Part shown: positions 43,567-51,342 of the stretch, in pieces | How the letters are laid out: each line of letters opens with the position of its first letter | Numbering within the stretch: position 1 is the first letter of the stretch | Assembly (NCBI GenBank): GCA_016789955.1 | Contig: JAEUPB010000074.1 | Coordinates: 38,098 to 102,097, forward strand | Reading direction: 5' to 3' | DNA length: 64,000 bases | Source: Rubrivivax sp. | Lineage (GTDB): Bacteria > Pseudomonadota > Gammaproteobacteria > Burkholderiales > Burkholderiaceae_C | Notes under the pieces: model-generated | Told to the model about the DNA's origin: nothing | Database searches by the model: none | What the model saw: the letters and a program-made list of their open reading frames with translations, nothing else | Position numbers and translations under genes: made by a program

Positions 43567-45132
43567 TCAACCCACGCGTGCGACGGTGCGCTCGCTCTCC
43601 TGGCCGGTGCGACTCACGGCGCTGGCCACCAGCAGGTCGGCGCCGGCCGGTTCGATGTCGCGATCGGCCGCCGGCTGCACCGCGAAGCGCCAGGTGCCGC
43701 CCACCCGACGCCACACCGCCCACACGAAGGGCGCGACCCCCGAGACCACACGCAGCCGCCAGCGCCCGCTCCAACCGTGCTCGAGCGCGGGCGGCATAGG
43801 TCGTTCATCGTCCAGCCACGGCGTGGCCGGCGCCAGCGCCGGCGCGCGGTACGGGCCGTTGCGCAGCGCGGTGGCGATGCCGGCGCGGTCCTGCATCAAC
43901 GCCACCATGCTGAAGTGGATGTGGCCGCTGGCCGCGGCGCGCGGCCGCACCAGTGCGATCTGGTTGACGATCTCCTCGGCCGCCCACGGCCGCGACGTGC
44001 CGGGCGCGCCGCCCACCGAGCTCGTGAAGAGGCCGGGCCACAGGTGGCGCCCGGCGCCGGCACCTGCGGTGTAGGCCGCCCAGTGCTCCAGCAGCACGCC
44101 GAAGGCCTGCGGCTTGCGGTCGATCGCCCAGTAGAGCTGCGGCGCGAGGTAGTCGAACCAGCCGTTGTCGACCCACCGCTCGACATCGGCGTAGAGACGG
44201 TCGTACTGGCTGAAGCCCTCGATGCCGGGCGGCCGCAGGTCGGGCCGCGGCAAGCCGAACGGGCTGATGCCGAAGCGCACATGGGGCTTCAGGAAGTGCA
44301 CCGTCTCGTGCATCGCCCGCACGAGGCGATCGACGTTGTCGCGGCGCCAGTCGTCGCGCGTCAGCGTGCCGCCGCTGTCGCGGTAGCGCTGCCAGGGTGC
44401 GTCGTCGGGGAACGGCAGGTCGCCCGCGTTGTTGGGCAGCGCCACGGGATACGGGTAGAAGTAGTCGTCGATGTGCACGCCGTCGATGTCGTAGCGCTGC
44501 ACCACGTCGGCCACCACCGCCAGCGTGTGCGCCGCCGAGGCGGCTTCGCCCGGATCGAGCCACTGCAGATCGCCATAGCTGCGCACCAGCGCCGCGCGCG
44601 TCACCGACACATGCCGCGGCGACGGCGCGCCCTTGGCGCTCGGGTGCCGCGCGCGGTAGGGGTTGAACCAGGCGTGCAGTTCGAGGCCGCGGCGGTGCGC
44701 CTCGCGCACCCACATCGCCAGCGGGTCGTACCACGGCGACGGCGCGCGGCCTTGCTCGCCGGTGAGGTACTCGCTCCACGGCTCCAGCGCAGAGGCGTAC
44801 AGCGCGTCCGCCGCGGGCCGCACCTGCAGCACGATGGCGTTCAGGCCGATCTCGCGCGCGCGGTCGAGCATCGCCAGCATCTCGGCCTGCTGCTGCGCGG
44901 CGGGAAGCCCGGGCTGGCTCGGCCAGTCGATGTTGGCCACGCTGGCCACCCAGGCGCCGCGGAACTCGCGCGGGGCCGGCGGCGGCATGTCGCCCGCCGG
45001 ACCCGGCTGGCCCGGCAGCCCCGGAGCGGAACCCGTGGTCGCGGAACCGATCGCCGCGCAGCCGCCCCAGCCCGGCAGCGCCAATGCCGCGAGTGCGCCG
45101 GCCCCGCGCTGAATCCAATGGCGCCGGGTCAT
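43567..45132 (-). CDS. GHL10-type family 10-like glycosyl hydrolase, exported
   Basis: 521 residues. The N-terminus has twin arginines (TRRHWIQRGAGALAALALPG) and a cysteine in WGGCAAIG, so export by Tat or as a lipoprotein is likely. The TIM-barrel motifs of PF02638 are clear: FRGAWVASVANIDWPS, NAIVLQVRPAADALY, LELHAWFNPYRA, DIDGVHIDDYFYPYP and FGISPFGLPRPD. The last ~100 residues form a beta-rich add-on domain. Relatives act on glycans. In this operon it could cleave peptidoglycan strands. Substrate is inferred only. Confidence 0.85.
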   Translation of the reverse strand: MTRRHWIQRGAGALAALALPGWGGCAAIGSATTGSAPGLPGQPGPAGDMPPPAPREFRGAWVASVANIDWPSQPGLPAAQQQAEMLAMLDRAREIGLNAIVLQVRPAADALYASALEPWSEYLTGEQGRAPSPWYDPLAMWVREAHRRGLELHAWFNPYRARHPSAKGAPSPRHVSVTRAALVRSYGDLQWLDPGEAASAAHTLAVVADVVQRYDIDGVHIDDYFYPYPVALPNNAGDLPFPDDAPWQRYRDSGGTLTRDDWRRDNVDRLVRAMHETVHFLKPHVRFGISPFGLPRPDLRPPGIEGFSQYDRLYADVERWVDNGWFDYLAPQLYWAIDRKPQAFGVLLEHWAAYTAGAGAGRHLWPGLFTSSVGGAPGTSRPWAAEEIVNQIALVRPRAAASGHIHFSMVALMQDRAGIATALRNGPYRAPALAPATPWLDDERPMPPALEHGWSGRWRLRVVSGVAPFVWAVWRRVGGTWRFAVQPAADRDIEPAGADLLVASAVSRTGQESERTVARVG

Positions 45133-45157
45133 GCCGGCCCCGGCCGCGGGCGGCCCG

Positions 45158-45979
45158 TCATCGGCGCGCCTGCGCGTTGAGTGCCTCGAGCAGCGCCGCG
45201 GTCTCGACGTCGGGTTCGCCATCGAAACGCGCCGGCCGGTACTTCATCTGGAAGGCGCGGATCACTTTGCGCGTCGGTTCGTCGAGCATGCCGCCGCGGC
45301 TCACCTCGTAGCCCTGTTCGGCCAGCGCCCGCTGGAACCACGCGACATCCGGCGGCGCCGCCTCGAAGGCCGCGCGCGCCTGCTGCACGCGCATCGCATC
45401 GGGCCACGGCACGAGGCCCAGGTCGGACAGCCGCTTCCACGGGAACGTGGGGCCGGGATCGACCTTGCGCTGGGGCGCGATGTCGCTGTGGCCCACGACA
45501 TGCTCGGGCCGGATCGCGTGGCGCTGCACGATGTCCTGCACCAGCGCCACGACGAGGTCGATCTGCGCCGCGTCGAACGGCGGCCAGGTCGTGCCTTGCG
45601 CGGTGCGCACCTCGCCCGGATGCACGATCTCGATGCCGATCGACGCCGCGTTGAGCCGCGTGTTGCCGCGCCATGAACTGAGCCCCGCATGCCACGCGCG
45701 GCGATCCTCGTCGACGAGGCGGTAGACACGCGGCGGCTGCTCGTCGGTGACGAGGTAGTGCGACGACACCTCCTGCTGGGTGAGGATGCGCAGCGAGGTG
45801 GGCAGGTCCTCCGCGGTGTGGTGGATCACGAGGAACTGCACGCGGCTGTCCTGGCTGCGCGCGGAGTAGGTCGTGTCGATCGTCAGCCCCACGGGTCCTC
45901 CTGCGCATCCGGCCAGCACCGCGGCACCGGCGACACCGGCCGCAACCCGCCACGGTCGATCCCCTGTGCCTCGAGTCAT
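45158..45979 (-). CDS. N-acetylmuramoyl-L-alanine amidase (AmiD-like lipoprotein)
   Basis: 273 residues. Lipoprotein signal with cysteine in AVLAGCAGG. The zinc amidase domain (Amidase_2) shows VQFLVIHHTAEDLP, the SSHYLVTD segment, and HVVGHSDIAPQRKVDPGPTFPWKRL with the third zinc ligand. The C-terminal ~75 residues are a peptidoglycan-binding type 1 domain (DVAWFQRALAEQGYEV...TRKVIRAFQMKYRP). It removes stem peptides from muropeptides at the outer membrane, feeding the recycling route. The start overlaps the kinase stop (ATGA). Confidence 0.91.
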   Translation of the reverse strand: MTRGTGDRPWRVAAGVAGAAVLAGCAGGPVGLTIDTTYSARSQDSRVQFLVIHHTAEDLPTSLRILTQQEVSSHYLVTDEQPPRVYRLVDEDRRAWHAGLSSWRGNTRLNAASIGIEIVHPGEVRTAQGTTWPPFDAAQIDLVVALVQDIVQRHAIRPEHVVGHSDIAPQRKVDPGPTFPWKRLSDLGLVPWPDAMRVQQARAAFEAAPPDVAWFQRALAEQGYEVSRGGMLDEPTRKVIRAFQMKYRPARFDGEPDVETAALLEALNAQARR

Positions 45980-46929
45980 GCCGCGATCTCCAGTGCCCGT
46001 TCTGCGGCGCGACGGTGCGCCTGCAGCTCGCGCAGGGGCTGGACGTCGAGCCCGGCGAGTTGCTCGCGCAAGGTCGCCTCGATCACGGGATGCAGCGCGA
46101 ACGCCCGTCCCGCAAGGCTCACCGGCCGCGGCCCGAAGCGCGACACCAGCACCCGCCCGAGCCGCGCCAGCTCCGCGCCGGCCCGGTCGAGGATCTCGAT
46201 CGCCTGCGCATCGCCCCGCTGCGCCGCGAGCCCGACGGCCACGGCCAGTTCGCCGAGCTGTCCGCGCGACGCGCCGTAGACGTAGGCCCGCGTGCGCGCC
46301 CAGTCGCTGCCGCCGACGTGCTCGAACAGCGCCTGCGCGAGCAGCGACTGCCGCCATGCGCCGGGCCGTTCGTCCTCGGCGCGCCAGACGGCACGCAGCG
46401 CCTCGCGCGCGATCCAGTAGCCGCTGCCGCCGTCGTCGATCAGGCCGCCGCGCCCACCGGCGCGGTGCTGCACGCCGGCCTCGTCGATGAATGCGGCCAC
46501 CGAGCCGGTGCCGGCATAGACGAGATAGCCCGCGCCCGGCTCGTGGGCCGCGCGGCAGGCCAGCTCGATGTCGTTGTAGAGCACGATGGCGGCGGTGGCG
46601 ATGCCGCAGGCCTCGGCGATGACCGCCGCGATCGGCGCCGCCTCGTCGCCGTCGAAGCCGGTCAGGCCGGCACACACGGCGTGCAACCGCGCGCCCTCCG
46701 GCAGATGCCGCCCGATCCCGGCGCGCACGTCGTCGAGCAATGCGCGCAGGGCCGCGGGCCCGTCGGGCAGGTTCATCTGCCAGCCGCTGAAGGCCTCGAC
46801 GGCACCCTCGGCCACCACACCGGCCCGCGAACGGGCGAGTGCCCAGCGGGTCTGCGTGCCACCGGCGTCCAGCCCCAGGCCGTAGCGGGCGACGTGCGAG
46901 GGGTCGTCGAGTCGGGGCGGCGTCGGCAC
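45976..46929 (-). CDS. BadF/BadG-type sugar kinase (probable GlcNAc/MurNAc kinase)
   Basis: 317 residues of the actin-like ATPase fold. The phosphate-1 motif YGLGLDAGGTQTRWALA, an adenosine-side YLVYAGTGSVAAF and GGRGGLIDDGGSGYWIAREAL are clear. The family includes N-acetylglucosamine kinase and the cytosolic MurNAc/GlcNAc kinase MurK. Being first in an operon with murQ and an amidase, phosphorylation of MurNAc to MurNAc-6-P is the likely role, supplying murQ. An anhydro-MurNAc kinase (AnmK) is a different fold and excluded. Confidence 0.85.
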   Translation of the reverse strand: MPTPPRLDDPSHVARYGLGLDAGGTQTRWALARSRAGVVAEGAVEAFSGWQMNLPDGPAALRALLDDVRAGIGRHLPEGARLHAVCAGLTGFDGDEAAPIAAVIAEACGIATAAIVLYNDIELACRAAHEPGAGYLVYAGTGSVAAFIDEAGVQHRAGGRGGLIDDGGSGYWIAREALRAVWRAEDERPGAWRQSLLAQALFEHVGGSDWARTRAYVYGASRGQLGELAVAVGLAAQRGDAQAIEILDRAGAELARLGRVLVSRFGPRPVSLAGRAFALHPVIEATLREQLAGLDVQPLRELQAHRRAAERALEIAA

Positions 46930-47030
46930 GGTGGATCGGAGCGCACGAAGTTCCGGGAGGCGGGTGGGAGCCGCATTGTGCCCACCGCCGTCGACTATCC
47001 TTCGCGCCCCCGGAACCTCCCCGCTGGCCC

Positions 47031-47747
47031 ATGGACCTCCAAGCCTTGCGCGACGAACTCGCGCCCACCGGCACGCTGCGTGCGGCGCTGAACCTCTCCA
47101 ACTTCCTGCTCGTCAGCAAGGCGCCCGACGGCGCCGAACCAGTGGGCATCGCGCCCGACATGGCGCGCGAGTTGGCGCGGCGCCTCGGCGTGCCGGTGAC
47201 CTTCGTGCGCTTCCCCAATCCGGGCGACCTGGCCGCCGGCGTGGCGCAGTGGGACATCGGGCTGATCGGTGCCGATCCGCTGCGAGCCGCGGAGATCGCC
47301 TTCACCACGGCCTATCTCGAGATCGAGGCCAGCTACCTGCTGCCAGCTGGCTCGCCGATCCAGTCGTTCGACGACATCGACCGCCCGGGCGTGCGCATCG
47401 CGGTGGGCGACCGCACCGCCTACGACATGTACCTGCGCCGCACGCTGAAGCACGCCACGCTCGAGCGCGCCGCAGGCCTCGAGGCCTCGTTCCAGCGCTT
47501 CGTCGACGAGAAGCTCGACGCGCTCGCGGGCCTGCGCCCGCGGCTCGTGTCCGACATGGCCCGCGCGTGGGGCTCGCGCATCCTCGAGGGCCGCTTCATG
47601 GCCGTGCAGCAGGCGATCGGCACGCCCATCGCGCGCCAGGCTTCGGCGCAGTGGCTGCAGTCGTTCGTCGACGAGGCGCGCAGCGGGCTGGTGGCCGAGC
47701 TGATCGCGAGACACCGCGTGCAGGGCGTCTCGGTGGCGGCCGGCTGA
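47031..47747 (+). CDS. Periplasmic-binding-protein-like domain protein without signal peptide
   Basis: 238 residues from the ATG at 47031. A family 3 solute-binding fold is recognisable: GTLRAALNLSNFLLV, PVGIAPDMARELARRLGVPVTFVRFPNPGDL, WDIGLIGADPLRAAEIAFTTAYLEIEASYLLPAGSPI and VRIAVGDRTAYDMYLRR. No signal peptide precedes it and no in-frame upstream start would add one. No transporter genes are adjacent. It may bind a ligand in the cytoplasm or have lost export. It diverges from the sugar kinase operon. Confidence 0.75.
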   Translation: MDLQALRDELAPTGTLRAALNLSNFLLVSKAPDGAEPVGIAPDMARELARRLGVPVTFVRFPNPGDLAAGVAQWDIGLIGADPLRAAEIAFTTAYLEIEASYLLPAGSPIQSFDDIDRPGVRIAVGDRTAYDMYLRRTLKHATLERAAGLEASFQRFVDEKLDALAGLRPRLVSDMARAWGSRILEGRFMAVQQAIGTPIARQASAQWLQSFVDEARSGLVAELIARHRVQGVSVAAG

Positions 47748-47751
47748 GGCT

Positions 47752-48207
47752 CTACGCGCCGCCCGGGGTGCTGGGCGGCGGTTCGGGCATCGGCATCGAC
47801 AACGCACGCTGCACGAAGGCGTCGACCAGCGTGTCGGCGATGCGCTCGAACACCGGGCCAGCCACGCGCGTCATCGTGGCACTGTCGAAAGCGTAGTCCA
47901 ACCGGAAGTCGATGCGGCAGCCGGCGCTGCCGATCGGGCGCAGCCGCCACTCGCCCTCGAAGTGCCGGAACGGGCCCTGCGCCAGGTGGATGGCCATCCA
48001 CTCCGGCCGGCGCTTGGGATTGCGCGTGCGCATCGCGAAGGCCACGCCGGCCACGCGCACGCGCAGTTCGGCGCTGACGACCTCGTCGGTCCGTTCCAGG
48101 ATGGTGGCGCCCTCACACCAGGGCAGGAACGCCGCGTAGTCCTCGGCGGCCTCGATCAGGTCGAACAGCAGCGTGGCCGGTCGTTCGACGAGGGCACTGC
48201 GTTGCAC
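47752..48207 (-). CDS. RatA-like START/polyketide-cyclase domain protein
   Basis: 151 residues from a GTG at 48207, chosen because it places the family start (VQRSALVERPATLLFDLIEAAEDYAAFLPWCEGATI) at the N-terminus. GGGG lies upstream. The pattern matches SRPBCC proteins of the RatA/COQ10 type, which bind ubiquinone or act as a ribosome-association factor. The usual smpB partner is not here. It ends in a Pro-rich tail (PMPEPPPSTPGG). The downstream neighbour converges. Confidence 0.78.
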   Translation of the reverse strand: MQRSALVERPATLLFDLIEAAEDYAAFLPWCEGATILERTDEVVSAELRVRVAGVAFAMRTRNPKRRPEWMAIHLAQGPFRHFEGEWRLRPIGSAGCRIDFRLDYAFDSATMTRVAGPVFERIADTLVDAFVQRALSMPMPEPPPSTPGGA

Positions 48208-48227
48208 CGATGGGCCCCGCAGCGCTG

Positions 48228-49205
48228 TCAGTGGCGCGCGATGCGGCCTTCGGCCAGCAGCGGCCGCACCAGGGCCGCATCGGCCTCGATGCGCTCGCGC
48301 AGCGCCTGCGGCGTGGACGGCATCAGCTCGAAGCCCGCCTGTTCGGCGGCCTGGCGCACCGGGGCCGCTCCGAGCGCGTCGACGATGTCGTGCTGCAGCC
48401 GTTCGAGCACCGGCACCGGCGTGCCGGCCACCGCCACCATCGCCGCCCACGGATGCATCTCCACGGGCGGACCGCCGGCTTCGGGCAGCGTGGGGATGTC
48501 CGGATGCGTGTGCAAGCGCTGGCGCGCGGCCACGGCCAGCGGTCGCAGGCGGCCCGCGGCGTACAGCCCCGCCACGCTGTTCATGCTGAAGGTGGTGAAG
48601 TCCACCTCGCCCGACGCCACGGCGGCGAACAGCGCCCCGGCATCCTTGAACGGCACGTGCAGCAGGCGGATGCGAGCGGCGCTGGCGAAGGTCTCCACCG
48701 CAACCTGGCTGGCGTGGCCGTTGCCGAGGCTGCCGTAGCTCACGGCGCCGGGCGTGCGCTGGGCGGCGCCGAGCAGGTCAGCCAGCGTGCGCAGGCGGTT
48801 GCCGCCGCCCACCCACACGACAAAGGTCGCGCGGAACAGCAGCGTGAGCGGCACGAGGTCGCGCGCCACGTCGTAGGGCAGGCTCGCGTGCAGCAGCGGG
48901 TTGACGGTGAGCGTGGCCGTGTCGGCCAGGTAGAGCGTGTGGCCATCGGGCGCAGTGCGGCGCACGTCGCCGAAGGCGACGATGCCCGACGCACCCGGCT
49001 TGTTGTCCACCACCACCGGCTGGCCCCAACCGCGCGACAGGCGCTCACCGACGTTGCGCGTGATCACGTCGGGCCCGATGCCCACCGCATACGGCACGAC
49101 GATGCGCACCGCACGGCTGGGGAACACCGAAGCGCGCAGGCGCGGTGCCAGCAGCGTGCCCGCGGCGCCGGCCATCAGCGCCCGTCTCGTGAACACCGCC
49201 CTCAC
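48228..49205 (-). CDS. Tripartite tricarboxylate transporter substrate-binding protein (Bug/TctC)
   Basis: About 325 residues from a GTG near 49205; 49196 is another possible GTG. Tat/Sec-like signal: FTRRALMAGAAGTLLAPRLRA. The Bug fold follows: FPSRAVRIVVPYAVGIGPDVITR, GQPVVVDNKPGASGIVAFGDV, YDVARDLVPLTLLF, VSYGSLGNGHASQVAVETFA and LRPLAVAARQRL...DIPTLPEAGGP. It captures a carboxylate in the periplasm. No TctA/TctB genes are adjacent, as for many orphan Bug proteins in Burkholderiales. Confidence 0.86.
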   Translation of the reverse strand: MRAVFTRRALMAGAAGTLLAPRLRASVFPSRAVRIVVPYAVGIGPDVITRNVGERLSRGWGQPVVVDNKPGASGIVAFGDVRRTAPDGHTLYLADTATLTVNPLLHASLPYDVARDLVPLTLLFRATFVVWVGGGNRLRTLADLLGAAQRTPGAVSYGSLGNGHASQVAVETFASAARIRLLHVPFKDAGALFAAVASGEVDFTTFSMNSVAGLYAAGRLRPLAVAARQRLHTHPDIPTLPEAGGPPVEMHPWAAMVAVAGTPVPVLERLQHDIVDALGAAPVRQAAEQAGFELMPSTPQALRERIEADAALVRPLLAEGRIARH

Positions 49206-49239
49206 CGGAGGGATGCCCCGGCTGGCCCCAACGGGCCTC

Positions 49240-50187
49240 TCATGGCGACGCACGCCCGAGCAGCGCACCCGCCGCCAGCAGTGCCGCGAACCACAGCTCC
49301 AGCCGGAAGGTGCGGAACAGCAAGTCGTTCATCGCCACGCCACGCGGCCCGCGCATGAAGTCGCGACGCAGCTGCCACGCCACGGGCAGCAGCAGCAGCG
49401 GCAGCAGCAAGGCCGCGCGGCCGGCCAGGTGCGCGATCAGCGGCAGCAACGCGAAGGGGGCCAGCAACAGCAGCGTGTAGAGGCCTTCGGACGCGGCCTG
49501 CCCGTAGCTGACCGCGAAGGTCCGGCGCCCCACCAGGCGATCGTGGGCGATGTCGCGGTGGTTGTTCACCGCCAGCGCCGCCGCGGCGATGCTGCCCAGT
49601 GCCACGGAAGCCACCACGGTGGCCGCTCCGACACTGCCGCTCAGCACCCAGTCGGTGCCCATCACGGCCACCAGCCCGAAGAACACGAACACGGTCAGTT
49701 CGCCGAACGGCGTATAGGCGATCGGCCGCGGCCCGCCCATGTAGGCCAGCGCCGCGATCAGCGAGGCCGCTCCGATGGCCAGCACCGGCCAGCCGCGCCA
49801 AGCCACGAGCGCCATGCCCAGCGCCGCGGCGACGAGGGCCGCCACGACGATCCCGGCCCTTACATGCCGCACCGTGAGCCAACCGTTGGCCGTAGCCCGC
49901 GGCAGGCCCGTGCGCGTGCCGCTCGAATCACCGCCGCGCACCGTGTAGCCGACGTCGTTCTGCATGTTGGTGACGAGCTGCATCAGCAGCGCCGCACCGA
50001 GCACCAGGGCCGCGGCGATCCAGTCGAGGCTGGCGGTGCGTGCATGGCCGAACGCTGCGCCGACCATCACCGGGCTGATCGCCACCGGCAGGCTGCGCGG
50101 CCGCACGGCCACAGCCCAGGCCTGCAGCGAGCCGGCACGAACCGCGTCGCGGTCGGTGGCCGTGGTGGCGGTGCTCTCGATCCCCAT
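49240..50187 (-). CDS. UbiA-family prenyltransferase, MenA-like
   Basis: 315 residues from the ATG at 50187 (AGGA upstream), with about eight membrane spans. The prenyl-diphosphate sites are [19 protein letters not shown] (first aspartate motif) and [19 protein letters not shown] (second). The layout matches 1,4-dihydroxy-2-naphthoate prenyltransferase more than UbiA. No other menaquinone genes occur in the window, and most relatives depend on ubiquinone, so the aromatic acceptor is uncertain. It is followed leftward by the Bug gene. Confidence 0.8.
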   Translation of the reverse strand: MGIESTATTATDRDAVRAGSLQAWAVAVRPRSLPVAISPVMVGAAFGHARTASLDWIAAALVLGAALLMQLVTNMQNDVGYTVRGGDSSGTRTGLPRATANGWLTVRHVRAGIVVAALVAAALGMALVAWRGWPVLAIGAASLIAALAYMGGPRPIAYTPFGELTVFVFFGLVAVMGTDWVLSGSVGAATVVASVALGSIAAAALAVNNHRDIAHDRLVGRRTFAVSYGQAASEGLYTLLLLAPFALLPLIAHLAGRAALLLPLLLLPVAWQLRRDFMRGPRGVAMNDLLFRTFRLELWFAALLAAGALLGRASP

Positions 50188-50282
50188 CGTGTCCTGCTCC
50201 TGCGCGCGCACAACCCGCGCAAGTGTCAACTGGATTCTGCCGGGCATGGGGCCGGTACGGCGTTGCGGTGCATCAACGGGCA

Positions 50283-50321
50283 CAAAGCAAGAGGCCCGGT
50301 GTCTTGTGGACACCGGGCCTC
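50283..50321 (-). terminator. Terminator after tRNA-Pro
   Basis: A perfect 13-bp stem (50291-50303 with 50309-50321, GAGGCCCGGTGTC/GACACCGGGCCTC) with a 5-base loop, then TTGCTTTG on the minus strand. It lies 10 bases beyond the tRNA 3' end and should stop the tRNA transcript. Confidence 0.85.
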
Positions 50322-50330
50322 GGCTGTTGT

Positions 50331-50407
50331 TGGTCGGGGTGGCGGGATTCGAACTCGCGACCCCTTGCACCCCATGCAAGTGCGCTACCAGGCTGCGCTA
50401 CACCCCG
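50331..50407 (-). tRNA. tRNA-Pro (anticodon GGG)
   Basis: 77 nt including an encoded CCA. The acceptor stem pairs CGGGGTG with CACCCCG. The D-arm reads TAGCGCAGCCTGGTAGCGCA. The anticodon stem CTTGC/GCAAG encloses ATGGGGT, giving GGG at positions 34-36. The T-arm contains the expected GTTCGAATC. A strong terminator follows. The position next to ihfA and merR is typical for Burkholderiales. Confidence 0.96.
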
Positions 50408-50455
50408 ACGGAATCGAAGATTATAGGGGCGCGGACGGGTGTTCCCGACCCGCGA

Positions 50456-50893
50456 TCAGACCGACAACAGGTCCCGGATGGAAAGCAACTCGGCCCGCAG
50501 GGCCTGTTCCCCGAAGGAAGAGTCGAATCCCGTCCTGCTTGCGGTCCGAGAGGGTTCAGGATCGACGAGGGAAGGCCGATCGGCGAGGTTCGACGCGTCG
50601 ATGCCTTCCGCAACGTCGTCGTCCTCGCGGCCGGCCGGGACCGGATCCGACAGTCGATTGCGCGCGCCGCTGATCGTGAAGCCCTGGTCGTAGAGCAGCT
50701 CGCGGATGCGGCGGATCAGCAGGACCTCGTGGTGCTGGTAGTAGCGCCGGTTGCCACGGCGCTTCATCGGCTTGAGCTGCGTGAACTCCTGCTCCCAGTA
50801 CCTCAGCACATACGGCTTGACGCGGCAGAGCTCGCTGACCTCACCGATCGTGAAGTAGCGCTTGGCGGGTATCGCGGGCAGCGCATTGGCCAT
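50456..50893 (-). CDS. MerR-family regulator downstream of ihfA
   Basis: 145 residues. The winged-helix domain is at the N-terminus: RYFTIGEVSELCRVKPYVLRYWEQEFTQLKPMKRRGNRRYYQ, then VLLIRRIRELLYDQGFTISGARNRL. The C-terminal ~65 residues are acidic and low in complexity, ending in LRAELLSIRDLLSV, with no metal-binding cysteines. It follows ihfA by 43 bp and precedes tRNA-Pro, a conserved order in this group. Its target and ligand are unknown. Confidence 0.88.
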   Translation of the reverse strand: MANALPAIPAKRYFTIGEVSELCRVKPYVLRYWEQEFTQLKPMKRRGNRRYYQHHEVLLIRRIRELLYDQGFTISGARNRLSDPVPAGREDDDVAEGIDASNLADRPSLVDPEPSRTASRTGFDSSFGEQALRAELLSIRDLLSV

Positions 50894-50936
50894 TTAAGCC
50901 ATTCAAATCAAGACGATGGAAGACCAAATCTCGACT

Positions 50937-51323
50937 CTACTCGAAGTCCTCTTCGAGTGGCGTGTCGCCTTGCACCTGGGCCTTGAGCTTGTGGCTGGCG
51001 TGGAAGGTGACGACGTTGCGCGCCTTGATCGGAATCGCCTCGCCGGTGCGCGGATTGCGCCCTGGGCGGGACGCCTTGCGGCGGATGTTGAAGTTGCCGA
51101 AGCCCGACAGCTTCACGTCGCTGCCGGACTGCAGCGCGTCGTGGACGATCACGAAGAACGCCTCCACCATGTCCTTGGATTCGCGCTTGTTCAGGCCCAG
51201 CCGGTCGAACAGCAACTCGGCCAGTTCGGCCTTGGTCAGCGTGGGCGTGTCCAGGGACGCCAGGATCGGCCCGCCCGTGCGGGCCGCGCCGGCTTCGTCA
51301 TCGTCGTCGCGCGCTGGGTTCAT
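50937..51323 (-). CDS. ihfA: Integration host factor alpha subunit
   Basis: 128 residues. The HU/IHF fold is complete: [29 protein letters not shown], then the beta-arm region [38 protein letters not shown] with the intercalating proline in GRNPRTGE. A 25-30-residue N-terminal extension with DDDDE is unusual versus ~100-residue relatives, but a strong GAGGAGGAG upstream of the ATG supports this start. It bends DNA with IhfB. Position after pheT is the classic pheST-ihfA order. Confidence 0.95.
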   Translation of the reverse strand: MNPARDDDDEAGAARTGGPILASLDTPTLTKAELAELLFDRLGLNKRESKDMVEAFFVIVHDALQSGSDVKLSGFGNFNIRRKASRPGRNPRTGEAIPIKARNVVTFHASHKLKAQVQGDTPLEEDFE

Positions 51324-51342
51324 CGCTCCTCCTCCTCGCTCT

